64,000 nucleotides of DNA, taken from NCBI GenBank assembly GCA_963810945.1, contig CAWEPI010000004.1:620001-684000 (forward strand). Reading direction: 5' to 3'. This DNA comes from JAOUEA01 sp963810945. GTDB taxonomy: Bacteria > Actinomycetota > UBA4738 > HRBIN12. The notes below the pieces were generated by a model. The model had not been told where the DNA came from, searched no databases, and was given only the letters and a program-made list of their open reading frames with translations. Positions 17,109 through 25,204 of the stretch are shown here, one piece after another. The first letter of the stretch is position 1; every line of letters begins with the position of its first letter. The position numbers and the translations under genes were made by a program.

Positions 17109-17718
17109 TCTGGGTCAGACTACCGGAGGCTCGCCCGGTTCCGTCACCGGGCTCGTCCTGGCCGGCGGTCGGTCGTCGCGCTTCGGCTCCGACAAGTTGG
17201 CGGCCTCGTACGAGGGGGTCCCGCTGGTGCACCATGCGGTCATGCGGCTGGCGGAGGTGTGCGACGACGTGGTCGTGGTGCTGGCCCCGGACGCCCATGT
17301 CGATCTCCCGCCGGGGGTGCGCACCACCCACGACCCCACGGAGGGTGAGGGGCCGCTCGCGGGTCTCCACCAGGGACTCCTGGCTGCCGTGCGCTCGGAC
17401 GCCGTGGTCGTGGCGGGCGGTGACATGCCGGAGCTGCAGCCGGCCGTCCTGCGCACGATGCTCGCGGTGCTGGAGGACGCGCGGGTCGATGCCGTGGCCC
17501 TCGACGACGGCGACGGGGCGCGACCCCTGCCCTGCGTCCTGCGCACCTGGCCCGCCGCCGACGCGGTCCACACCCTCCTGCACGCAGGGCGTCGCCGCCT
17601 CCGCGACGTCCTCGACGCCCTGCGGACCGCGGTGATCGACGCGCCCACCTGGACGGCGCTCGACCCCGAGCGTCGCACGCTGCGCGACGTGGACACGCCC
17701 GAGGACCTCGCGCGGTAG
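17101..17718 (+). CDS. mobA: Molybdenum cofactor guanylyltransferase
   Basis: A 205-residue nucleotidyltransferase that attaches GMP to molybdopterin to make the MGD cofactor used by formate dehydrogenase. The N-terminal VLAGGRSSRFGSDKL motif (consensus LAGGxSxRMGxDK) and the metal-binding AGGDMPEL segment are diagnostic, and the C-terminal DVDTPEDL is typical. It overlaps the iron-sulfur subunit gene by 8 bases, so the cofactor enzyme is made from the same operon as its client. Confidence 0.9.
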   Translation: MTSLGQTTGGSPGSVTGLVLAGGRSSRFGSDKLAASYEGVPLVHHAVMRLAEVCDDVVVVLAPDAHVDLPPGVRTTHDPTEGEGPLAGLHQGLLAAVRSDAVVVAGGDMPELQPAVLRTMLAVLEDARVDAVALDDGDGARPLPCVLRTWPAADAVHTLLHAGRRRLRDVLDALRTAVIDAPTWTALDPERRTLRDVDTPEDLAR

Positions 17719-17727
17719 GGTCCGGGC

Positions 17728-18540
17728 ATGGCGCACGTGACGTCGTGGCGGGCAGGCAGATCGGAGGTCGCGGTGGTCTGCGAGGGCTTCGCGCCGCTCG
17801 CGATCGCCGACGAGCTCCCGGGTGTGGAGGTGGACTGGGACGCCGAGCGCGCCGCCTACCCGTGGGCGTTCATGGGCGCCGGGCTCGACGCGTGGCCGTG
17901 GCACGTCCACGCGTTCTGGATCGACACCCCATCGGGTGTCCTCGTCGTCGACACCGGCCTCGGGTCCTTCCCGCCGTTCGCCCCGTGGGCCGAGGAGGCG
18001 CCCCATCCGTGGGCGGGGCGGGACCTGTCCGAGGTCGACCACGTGGTGCTCACCCACCTCCATGCGGATCACGCCGGGGGTTCGCTCCGGGGAGGAGAGC
18101 CGACGTTCCCGAACGCCCGCTATCACCTGCACCGTGGGGATCGGGCGCACTTCGCGCATGCGGACGACGCCGAGGACTACGTCGCCCGCCGGGCGATGGA
18201 GCGGCTCGAGGAACTGGGCATGCTCTCCTTGGAGGAGGCGGACGTCGAGATCATCCCCGGCGTGCGCGTGCTCCACACGCCGGGTCACACGCCCGGTCAC
18301 CGGAGCGTGGTGCTCGCGGACGGCGACGAGACCTTGCTCATCACGGGCGATGCGCTGCACCACCCGGCGCAGGTGCGTCTGCGTGACCGGCCGTCGAGCC
18401 ACGACGAGGACCCGGAGTCGGGCGCGCGCAGCCGGAAGGCCCTGTTGGACCGCGCCGAGGCACGGGGGTGGCTCGTGGGCGTCCAGCACTTCGCGGAGCC
18501 GTTCGGGACCGTCGTGGACGGTCGCTGGCACGCCCGCTGA
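17728..18540 (+). CDS. MBL-fold metallo-hydrolase
   Basis: A 270-residue metallo-beta-lactamase superfamily protein. The zinc-binding motif THLHADHAG (about residues 109-117) and further ligands HTPGHTPGH and TGDALHHPAQ are present. The form resembles N-acyl-homoserine-lactonase or glyoxalase II-like hydrolases, but the substrate cannot be told from sequence. A TAGGGT -10 (17716-17721), which overlaps the mobA stop codon, lies 6 bases before ATG, so the gene is probably leaderless and not part of the formate dehydrogenase operon. Confidence 0.85.
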   Translation: MAHVTSWRAGRSEVAVVCEGFAPLAIADELPGVEVDWDAERAAYPWAFMGAGLDAWPWHVHAFWIDTPSGVLVVDTGLGSFPPFAPWAEEAPHPWAGRDLSEVDHVVLTHLHADHAGGSLRGGEPTFPNARYHLHRGDRAHFAHADDAEDYVARRAMERLEELGMLSLEEADVEIIPGVRVLHTPGHTPGHRSVVLADGDETLLITGDALHHPAQVRLRDRPSSHDEDPESGARSRKALLDRAEARGWLVGVQHFAEPFGTVVDGRWHAR

Positions 18541-18696
18541 GGTCGGTGCGCCCGCCCCCCGGACCGTGGGTCCGACGGCCCGATGCGGTGCGAGGCACCC
18601 TGGGGTAGGCTCCGAGGTGAAGAGCGGGAACGGGCGCATCCGAGCGCCCCGGGCGTCGCCCCCCGCGCATCACACCCTTTCCGAAAGGACGGAGCC
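18541..18696 (+). promoter_or_regulatory. Terminator-like hairpin, -10 element and leader upstream of the cpgS-like gene
   Basis: CGGACC-gtg-GGTCCG (18560-18574) could end the upstream transcript. TAGGCT at 18606-18611 is a likely -10, giving a leader of about 80 bases, unlike the leaderless genes nearby. CCTTTC-C-GAAAGG (18676-18688) places part of the ribosome binding site (AAAGGACGGAG) in a small hairpin just before ATG 18697. Confidence 0.4.
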
Positions 18697-20013
18697 ATGG
18701 CGAAGCGTCGTGTCCTGATCATGGGAGCCGCGGGTCGCGACTTCCACAACTTCAACACCGTCTATCGCGAGGACGCCGGATCCGAGGTCGTCGCGTTCAC
18801 CGCGACGCAGATCCCGTACATCAACGACCGGAAGTACCCGGCCGAGCTCGCCGGTCCCAACTATCCCGACGGGATCCAGATCTACGACGAATCGGAGCTC
18901 ACGCGGCTGATCCGCGACCTCGACGTGGACGACGTCGTGTTCTCGTACTCCGACGTGGCTCACGAGTTCGTGATGCACAAGGCCAGCGAGGTGCTCGCCG
19001 CCGGGGCGAACTTCCTGCTGCTCGGGCCGGATGCCACGATGATCGAGGCAACGATCCCGGTGGTGGCCGTGACCGCGGTGCGCACCGGCGTCGGCAAGAG
19101 CCAGACCACGCGGGCGATCGCGGGCGTCCTCAAGGACGCCGGGAAGAAGGTCGTCGCGGTGCGCCATCCGATGCCGTACGGGGATCTCGCCGCGCAGCGC
19201 GTGCAACGCTACGCGGAGCTCGCCGACCTCGACCGCTACGACTGCACGATCGAGGAGCGCGAGGAGTACGAGCCCCACATCACGTCGGGCACGGTGATCT
19301 ACGCCGGCGTGGACTACGGCGCCATCCTCGCGCAGGCGCAGGAGGAGGCCGACGTGCTCCTGTGGGACGGGGGCAACAACGACCTGCCGTTCTATAGGCC
19401 GGACGTGTGGATCACGCTGGTGGACCCGCTGCGCGCGGGCCATGAGCTCACGTACCACCCCGGGGAGGCCAACCTCCGCGCCGCCGACGTGATCATCGTG
19501 AACAAGATGGACTCGGCCACGCCGGAGCAGGTCGCGCAGCTCGATGCCACGATCGCCGAGGTGAACCCGTCGGCCACGGTCGTGAAGGCCAACTCGCTCG
19601 TCACCGCCGAGGACGCCGAAACGATCGCCGGCAAGCGCGTGCTCGTCGTCGAGGACGGCCCGACGCTCACCCACGGATCGATGAAGATCGGCGCCGGGGT
19701 GGTGGCCGCCGAGCGGAACGGGGCCGCCGAGATCGTGGACCCGCGCCCGTGGGCGTTCGGATCGATCGCGGAGACCTTCGAGAAGTACGACGTCGGCGCC
19801 GTGCTGCCGGCGATGGGCTACTCGGAGGGTCAGCTCGCCGAGATGGAGAAGATCATCGACGCGGCGGACGTGGACCTCGTCGTGATCGGCACGCCCATCG
19901 ACCTGCGACGCGTGATCGAGATCAGCAAGCCCGCCGTGCGGGTGCGCTACGACCTCGACGTGCTGCCCGATTCGCCCCAGCTGACCGACGTGCTGAAGCC
20001 CGTCCTGGGCTGA
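18697..20013 (+). CDS. Cyclic 2,3-diphosphoglycerate synthetase-like GTPase
   Basis: A 438-residue protein of the family named after archaeal cyclic 2,3-diphosphoglycerate synthetase. The N-terminus MAKRRVLIMGAAGRDFHNFN is a Rossmann-like domain, and a P-loop VRTGVGKSQTTRAI lies near residue 130. WDGGNNDLPFYRPD and VIIVNKMDSA resemble GTPase motifs. Bacteria with this gene are not generally known to make the thermoprotectant, so its true reaction here is open. It is 31 bases upstream of carbamate kinase, a pairing I have seen reported in catabolic clusters, which hints at a role in carbamoyl-phosphate or purine/arginine metabolism. Start ATG follows AAAGGACGGAG. Confidence 0.8.
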   Translation: MAKRRVLIMGAAGRDFHNFNTVYREDAGSEVVAFTATQIPYINDRKYPAELAGPNYPDGIQIYDESELTRLIRDLDVDDVVFSYSDVAHEFVMHKASEVLAAGANFLLLGPDATMIEATIPVVAVTAVRTGVGKSQTTRAIAGVLKDAGKKVVAVRHPMPYGDLAAQRVQRYAELADLDRYDCTIEEREEYEPHITSGTVIYAGVDYGAILAQAQEEADVLLWDGGNNDLPFYRPDVWITLVDPLRAGHELTYHPGEANLRAADVIIVNKMDSATPEQVAQLDATIAEVNPSATVVKANSLVTAEDAETIAGKRVLVVEDGPTLTHGSMKIGAGVVAAERNGAAEIVDPRPWAFGSIAETFEKYDVGAVLPAMGYSEGQLAEMEKIIDAADVDLVVIGTPIDLRRVIEISKPAVRVRYDLDVLPDSPQLTDVLKPVLG

Positions 20014-20044
20014 GCTCCGGTCCGACCGAGGAGGAGCCGCGCCG

Positions 20045-20983
20045 GTGGAGCGGGTCGTGATCGCCCTGGGCGGCAACGCCCTGCTCCGCCGCGGCGCCGA
20101 GGACACCTTCGAGGAGATGTACCGCGCCGCGCGCACCGCGGCCGAGCGTGTGGCCGACATCGCGGCGGACGGCTGGGAGGTCGTCCTCACCCACGGCAAC
20201 GGCCCGCAGGTGGGCCGGATCCTCCTGCAGCAGGAGGCGGCGGCCGGCATCGTGCACCCGATGCCCCTCGACGTCTGTGGGGCCGAGAGCCAGGGGCAGA
20301 TCGGCTACCTGCTCCAGGTCACGATCGGCGACGTGTTCTTCGAGCGGGGGATGGAGCGGCCGGTGGCGACGGTGCTCACGCTCACCCGTGTCCGCCCGGA
20401 CGACCCGGCTTTCGCGAACCCGACCAAGTTCGTCGGTCAGTACTACGAGGAGGACGAGGCGCGCCGCCTCGAGTCGGAGCGGGGCTACACGATGAAGGCC
20501 GATCCTCACGGTGGTTGGCGGCGGGTGGTGCCCTCGCCCAAGCCCTATTCGATCGTGGAGACGCCGATCGTCGAGCAGCTCGTCGCCGACGGCGTGATCG
20601 TGATCGCGAGCGGGGGCGGCGGGATCCCGGTGGTGGAGGAGGGGCCTCGCCTGATCGGCAAGGAGGGCGTGGTGGACAAGGATCTCGCGGCCGCGATCCT
20701 CGCGCACGAGGTGGGCGCGTCGACCCTGCTGGTGCTCACGGACGTGAAGAAGGTGCAGCGGGGCTATGGCTCCTTCATGCCCGAGGACATCGATCGCATG
20801 ACCGTGAAGGAGGCCGCGGCCCTGCTGAAGAAGGGGGAGTTCGGATCCGGCTCGATGGGGCCGAAGGTCGAGGCGGCGATGGGGTTCGTGAAGGCGGGCG
20901 GCACGCGGGCCGTGATCGCCGACCTGGAGGACGCGTCCGCCGCGTTGCGAGGGGTGGCCGGGACGGAGATCGTCAGGGACTAG
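20045..20983 (+). CDS. arcC: Carbamate kinase
   Basis: A 312-residue amino-acid-kinase fold enzyme that makes ATP from carbamoyl phosphate and ADP, releasing carbamate. IALGGNALLRRG, LTHGNGPQVGRIL, the SGGGGIPVV loop, VDKDLAAAILA and GSMGPKVEAA are characteristic of ArcC. It starts at GTG and follows the cpgS-like gene closely, so the two are probably one operon. No arginine deiminase or catabolic transcarbamylase is in the window, so the source of carbamoyl phosphate is unknown. The stop codon overlaps that of the small convergent gene. Confidence 0.92.
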   Translation: MERVVIALGGNALLRRGAEDTFEEMYRAARTAAERVADIAADGWEVVLTHGNGPQVGRILLQQEAAAGIVHPMPLDVCGAESQGQIGYLLQVTIGDVFFERGMERPVATVLTLTRVRPDDPAFANPTKFVGQYYEEDEARRLESERGYTMKADPHGGWRRVVPSPKPYSIVETPIVEQLVADGVIVIASGGGGIPVVEEGPRLIGKEGVVDKDLAAAILAHEVGASTLLVLTDVKKVQRGYGSFMPEDIDRMTVKEAAALLKKGEFGSGSMGPKVEAAMGFVKAGGTRAVIADLEDASAALRGVAGTEIVRD

Positions 20984-21141
20984 CGGCGCGGGGGCGCGCC
21001 CCGGCCCGGGTTGCGCACCAACTGCACGGCGACGTAGATGAAGAACAGCCCGACGAGCCCGACCAATCCGACCAGCAGCAGCACGAAGAACCACTGCAGG
21101 AACCCGCTGAGATGCGGCACGAGGCCCGCGACGATCGCCAT
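20980..21141 (-). CDS. Small single-pass membrane protein
   Basis: A predicted 53-residue protein: MAIVAGLVPHLSGFLQW, then a strongly hydrophobic helix (FFVLLLVGLVGLVGLFFIYVA), then a basic tail (NPGRGAPPRR). No family is recognised. I chose ATG at 21141 because a TAGGAT -10 (21154-21149) lies exactly 7 bases upstream, the leaderless spacing used across this window. An ATG at 21150 overlaps that -10. A predicted C-in topology follows from the basic tail. Confidence 0.6.
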   Translation of the reverse strand: MAIVAGLVPHLSGFLQWFFVLLLVGLVGLVGLFFIYVAVQLVRNPGRGAPPRR

Positions 21142-21187
21142 CCGCTCCATCCTACCGAAGCGGGGTGCCGTCGCCGGGCGCGCTGGA

Positions 21188-21229
21188 TAGGGTTCCGCGC
21201 ATGAGGACGACGATCGCGAAGGCAGCGGC
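21188..21229 (+). promoter_or_regulatory. pfk promoter -10 and possible mini-ORF leader
   Basis: TAGGGT (21188-21193) is 7 bases before an ATG at 21201 that opens a 15-codon frame (21201-21248, MRTTIAKAAACAWAC). This frame overlaps the pfk start in a different frame. If transcription begins at about 21201, pfk would be read from GTG 21230, preceded by only a weak AAGG. Confidence 0.35.
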
Positions 21230-22252
21230 GTGCGCCTGGGCCTGCTGACCGGAGGCGGGGACTGCCCCGGCCTGAACGCCGCCATCCGCGCCATCGTCCG
21301 TCACACCGACGCGGAGGGCGGGTCGACCGTCCTCGGCTTCCGCGACGGCTGGCGGGGGGTGGTGGAGGGCCACGCCCAGGAGCTCACGCGCGAGGACGTG
21401 CGCGGGATCCTCCCGCGCGGCGGCACGATCCTCGGCACCGGCGGGCTCCAACCGTTCCGGCTGCCCGACGGGATCGACCGGGTGAACGAGGCCTTGGAGG
21501 TGCACCGCCTCGACGGGTTCATCGTCATCGGCGGCGAGGGGACGATGGGGGCGAGCGCGGCGATGCTCGACGTGCCCGCGATCGGTGTCCCGAAGACGAT
21601 CGACAACGACATCGCGGGAACCGATCACAGCATCGGCTTCCAGACCGCCGCGCAGATCGCCACCGAGTTGGTGGATCGGCTGGACAGCACCGCGGAGAGC
21701 CATCACCGCGTGATGGTGTGCGAGGTGATGGGGCGTAGCGCCGGCTGGATCGGGCTCACCGCGGGCCTCGCCGGCAACGCCGACGTGATCTTGATCCCCG
21801 AGCATCCGTTCGACATGGACCTCGTCGCGCGCCGCGTGCAGCAGGTGCATCTGGAGCGTCGGCCCTACTCGATCGTGGTGGTCTCCGAGGGCGCGATGCC
21901 GGCGCCCGGGACGATGGAGGTTCCCGCGTATCCGCTCGACGCGAACGGCTGGCCGCGGCTCGGCGGGATCGGGAGCCTGGTGGCCGCGGAGCTCGGAGCG
22001 CGCACGGGGTTCGAGACGCGCATCACCGTGCTCGGGCACGTGCAGCGCGGCGGCTCGCCGGTCGCGTACGACCGCGTGCTCGCGATGCGGCTGGGGGAGG
22101 CCGCCGTGGACCGCGCCCTCGCCGGCGGGTGGGGCGCGCTGGTCGGCGTGCGCGGCGACGAGGTGGTCGCGACCCCCATCGCCGAGGTTGCGTCGGGCCC
22201 CCGGACGGTGCCTCCCGAGCGTTGGCGCGTCTCCGAGGTCCTGTGTCGGTGA
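21230..22252 (+). CDS. 6-phosphofructokinase, ATP-type signature
   Basis: A 340-residue PfkA-family enzyme that phosphorylates fructose 6-phosphate. The N-terminus MRLGLLTGGGDCPGLNAAIRA is canonical. IGGEGTMGAS places Gly at the position equivalent to E. coli residue 104, and VPKTIDND places Lys at 124, a Gly/Lys combination associated with ATP-dependent actinobacterial enzymes. The catalytic TIDNDIAGTD and substrate-binding MGRSAGWIGL motifs are present. A second family member with a different donor signature follows 31 bases later, with its own -10. Confidence 0.9.
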   Translation: MRLGLLTGGGDCPGLNAAIRAIVRHTDAEGGSTVLGFRDGWRGVVEGHAQELTREDVRGILPRGGTILGTGGLQPFRLPDGIDRVNEALEVHRLDGFIVIGGEGTMGASAAMLDVPAIGVPKTIDNDIAGTDHSIGFQTAAQIATELVDRLDSTAESHHRVMVCEVMGRSAGWIGLTAGLAGNADVILIPEHPFDMDLVARRVQQVHLERRPYSIVVVSEGAMPAPGTMEVPAYPLDANGWPRLGGIGSLVAAELGARTGFETRITVLGHVQRGGSPVAYDRVLAMRLGEAAVDRALAGGWGALVGVRGDEVVATPIAEVASGPRTVPPERWRVSEVLCR

Positions 22253-22283
22253 GCAGGGGCGCCCGGCGTCGTAGGCTGCCCGC

Positions 22284-23432
22284 ATGCGACTCGGCATCCT
22301 GACCGGCGGGGGCGACGTCCCCGGCCTGAACGCTTCGATCAAGGCGGTCGTCACGCGGGCGGCGTCCGAAGGCCACCACGTGGTAGGGCTGCGGCGCGGC
22401 TGGGGGGGATTGCTGGCAGTGAACCCCGACGACCCGCCCACGATCGCGGAGAACACGATCGACCTGCGCCCCGGCGTCGTGCGCACGATCGACCGGACGG
22501 GCGGCACCTTCCTGCACACCTCGCGCACGAATCCGGCCAAGGTGAAGCCGGCCGACGAACCCGACTTCCTGATGGAGGGCCGCACCGACGACGGACCACG
22601 GGACCACACCGCCCACGCGGTCCGGGTGGTGGAGCACCTGGGGATCGATGCCCTGATCCCGATCGGGGGCGACGACACCCTCTCGTTCGCCCTGCGGATG
22701 CATCAGGAGGGGGTGCCCGTGATCGCGATCCCCAAGACGATGGACAACGACGTGCACGGCACCGACTACTGCATCGGCTTCTCCACGGCGGTGACGCGCA
22801 CCGTGAACTTCGTGCACCAGCTGCGCACGAGCGCCGGGTCGCACGAGCGCCTCGCGGTGGTCGAGGTGTTCGGGCGCTACAGCGGCGAGACCTCGCTGGT
22901 CTCCGCGTACCTCGCCGGGGTGGACCGGGCGATCATCTCCGAGGTGCCGTTCGAGATCGAGCGGCTCGCGCAGCTCCTGATGCAGGACAAGCGGTCCAAC
23001 CCCAGCAACTACGCGATGCTCACGATCTCCGAGGGCGCGGTGCTGCACGGGGGGGAGATGGTCCAGGGCGGCGAGGCCGACGCCTACGGGCACCGGAAGC
23101 TCGGCGGGGTGGGGCAGCTCACCAGCGAGTTGCTGAAGGAGCTCACCGGCTCCGACATGATCTACCAGCAGCTCGGCTACCTGATGCGCTCGGGGAGCCC
23201 CGACGCGCTCGACCTCATGGTCGCGATCAACTACGCGGTGATGGCGGCGGACCTGGCGATCGAGGGGACCTCGGGTCGGCTCGTCGCCCTGCGCAACGGC
23301 AACTACGTGAACGTGCCGCTCACGGTGTTGGGTCAGGGCGTGAAGCGCGTCGACGTGGACGCGCTCTACGACACCGCCGAGTATCGCCCCAAGATCCGTC
23401 ACGTCGACGGCAAGCCGATGTTCCTCTACTAG
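22284..23432 (+). CDS. 6-phosphofructokinase, pyrophosphate-type signature
   Basis: A 382-residue PfkA-family protein with MRLGILTGGGDVPGLNASIKA. Here the donor site reads IGGDDTLSFA (Asp at the 104 position) with PKTMDND (Lys at 124). That Asp/Lys pair is the signature of pyrophosphate-dependent enzymes, which run reversibly. The substrate motif is FGRYSGETSL instead of MGRSAGW. TAGGCT (22272-22277) is 6 bases before ATG, so it is likely leaderless. Side by side with the ATP-type gene, it may let the cell run the step in either direction. Confidence 0.85.
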   Translation: MRLGILTGGGDVPGLNASIKAVVTRAASEGHHVVGLRRGWGGLLAVNPDDPPTIAENTIDLRPGVVRTIDRTGGTFLHTSRTNPAKVKPADEPDFLMEGRTDDGPRDHTAHAVRVVEHLGIDALIPIGGDDTLSFALRMHQEGVPVIAIPKTMDNDVHGTDYCIGFSTAVTRTVNFVHQLRTSAGSHERLAVVEVFGRYSGETSLVSAYLAGVDRAIISEVPFEIERLAQLLMQDKRSNPSNYAMLTISEGAVLHGGEMVQGGEADAYGHRKLGGVGQLTSELLKELTGSDMIYQQLGYLMRSGSPDALDLMVAINYAVMAADLAIEGTSGRLVALRNGNYVNVPLTVLGQGVKRVDVDALYDTAEYRPKIRHVDGKPMFLY

Positions 23433-23501
23433 TCACGCGCGCGCCGAGCGGCGGCGCGGCGCCGGCTGGTCGTTCGCGGCCGCCCGACTAGACTCGTGCG
23501 C

Positions 23502-24542
23502 ATGGCTGCCTACCGTGTGGACCTGCGCTCCGATACGGTCACCACCCCCTCCGATGCCATGCGCAAGGCCATGGCCGAGGCGGAGGTGGGCGACGCCTGG
23601 TACGGCGACGATCCCACCGTGAACCGGCTGCAGGAGCTGGCCGCCGAGGTGACGGGGAAGGCCGCCGCCGTGTTCCTGCCGACCGGCACGATGGCGAACC
23701 AGATCGCGCTGCGCCTCCACGTCCTGGGTAGCGGCCACCTCGTGGCCAGTCCCGCCGCCGCGCACGTCGCCACGACCGAGGTGATGACCTCGGCGGTGCT
23801 CTCGGGCATCGCGTTCCGCACGTTCGACCCGGGCCCGCGCGGATGGGTCGACGCCGGCCAGGTCCGCACGCTGCTCGAGCCCGACACGTACTACGACGTC
23901 GAGATGGTGGACCTGTTGGCGGTCGAGAACACGGCCGGCGCCGCCGGGGGGCGCGTGATGCCGATCGAGGTGATGCGCGAGGTCCGCGCGGTGGCCCTGG
24001 ACGCGGGCGTGCGGGTCCACCTCGACGGCGCGCGACTGTTCAACGCCGCGGCGGCGGCCGGCGTCGAGGCCTCGGCGTGGGCGCGCGAGGCCGACACGGT
24101 GATGTTCTGCGTCTCCAAGGGGCTGGGCGCGCCGGTGGGCTCGCTGCTCTGCGGCCCCGACGCCCTGATGCCGGAGGCCCGCAGGCTCCAGATCCTCTTC
24201 GGCGGCGCCTGGCGCCAGGCCGGGATCGTGGCCGCGGCGGGCATCGTCGCCCTGGAGGAGGGACCGCTCCGCCTGCGCGAGGACCACGAGCGCGCCCGCC
24301 GCCTCGCCGAGGGCGTGGAGGAGACGCTCCCGGGCTCGGTGGATCTCGCCCAGGTTGAAACGAACATGGTCTTCGTGGACACGGAGGCGGTGGGGCTGCC
24401 GATGCTCGAGACCCTCGAGCGATTGAAGGCCCTCGGCGTGGGCGCCACCCATGCGGGCGGGAAGGTCCGGATGGTGACCCACGTCGACGTGGACGACGAC
24501 GGCGTCGCGTTCGCGCTGGACGCGTGGCGATCGCTCGGATGA
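23502..24542 (+). CDS. ltaE: Low-specificity L-threonine aldolase
   Basis: A 346-residue PLP enzyme splitting threonine or allo-threonine to glycine and acetaldehyde. VDLRSDTVTTPSDAMRKAM is the family N-terminus; YGDDPTVNRLQELAAE and HLDGARLFNAA follow, and the PLP Lys is in CVSKGLGAPVGSLL. TAGACT (23489-23494) is 7 bases before ATG 23502, which decides that start over a GTG two codons earlier. The glycine produced could feed one-carbon metabolism, although this gene is well separated from the folate island. Confidence 0.9.
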   Translation: MAAYRVDLRSDTVTTPSDAMRKAMAEAEVGDAWYGDDPTVNRLQELAAEVTGKAAAVFLPTGTMANQIALRLHVLGSGHLVASPAAAHVATTEVMTSAVLSGIAFRTFDPGPRGWVDAGQVRTLLEPDTYYDVEMVDLLAVENTAGAAGGRVMPIEVMREVRAVALDAGVRVHLDGARLFNAAAAAGVEASAWAREADTVMFCVSKGLGAPVGSLLCGPDALMPEARRLQILFGGAWRQAGIVAAAGIVALEEGPLRLREDHERARRLAEGVEETLPGSVDLAQVETNMVFVDTEAVGLPMLETLERLKALGVGATHAGGKVRMVTHVDVDDDGVAFALDAWRSLG

Positions 24543-24580
24543 TCGCCCCGTCCTGAGGCGACGCACGCGGAGGAGGATCG

Positions 24581-25204
24581 ATGGGCTTGTTCACGAAGAA
24601 CTATCCGCCGGAGATCGCGGCGCGGGTGCCGCCGGGCCAACGCCTGGTGAAGTCCTGGCCGGTGTTGCACTACGGCCCGATCCCGACGTTCGACGGGACC
24701 GACTGGGACCTCGAGGTCTCGGGCCTCGTCGAGCACCCCTTCACACTCAGCTACGAGGAGCTCCGCGCCCTGCCGAACGTCACGGTCGACGCCGACATGC
24801 ACTGCGTGACCGGCTGGACCACCCTGGATAACACCTGGGAGGGCGTGTCGTTCCGCACGATCATGGAGAAGGCGGGCCCGCAGCCGGAGGCCAAGTGGGT
24901 GATCGCGCACTGCGCCTACGGTTACACCTCCGACCTCTCGCTCCAGGCCATGGCCGACGACGATGTCCTGCTCGCCTGGCGCAACCAGGGTGAGGACCTC
25001 ACCCCCGAGCACGGCTGGCCGCTGCGACTGGTGGTGCCCAAGCGCTACGCGTGGAAGAGCGCGAAGTGGCTGACCGGCCTCGAGTTCAGCGCCAAGAACC
25101 GCCGCGGCTTCTGGGAGGTGCGCGGCTACCACATCCATGCCGAGCCCTTCGCCGAGGAGCGCTACGCGCACCAGGAGGGCCGCGGGGCCGAGCTGGAGCC
25201 CTAA
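24581..25204 (+). CDS. Molybdopterin-dependent oxidoreductase, sulfite-oxidase-fold
   Basis: A 207-residue cytoplasmic-looking protein with the Oxidored_molyb domain. The molybdenum-ligating Cys is likely in ADMHCVTGWTTLDNTWEGV (near residue 70), and GWPLRLVVPKRYAWKSAKWLTGLEF is a conserved block. No Tat signal or C-terminal dimerisation domain is visible, so it is a short stand-alone form rather than sulfite oxidase or MsrP proper. The acceptor and substrate are unknown. Its stop overlaps that of the convergent nfo gene by 4 bases. Confidence 0.85.
   Translation: MGLFTKNYPPEIAARVPPGQRLVKSWPVLHYGPIPTFDGTDWDLEVSGLVEHPFTLSYEELRALPNVTVDADMHCVTGWTTLDNTWEGVSFRTIMEKAGPQPEAKWVIAHCAYGYTSDLSLQAMADDDVLLAWRNQGEDLTPEHGWPLRLVVPKRYAWKSAKWLTGLEFSAKNRRGFWEVRGYHIHAEPFAEERYAHQEGRGAELEP

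Noticed and set aside
18697..20013. Calling this gene a proven cyclic 2,3-diphosphoglycerate synthetase
   Set aside because: The family name comes from archaeal enzymes; motifs and arcC neighbour do not establish that reaction in this organism.
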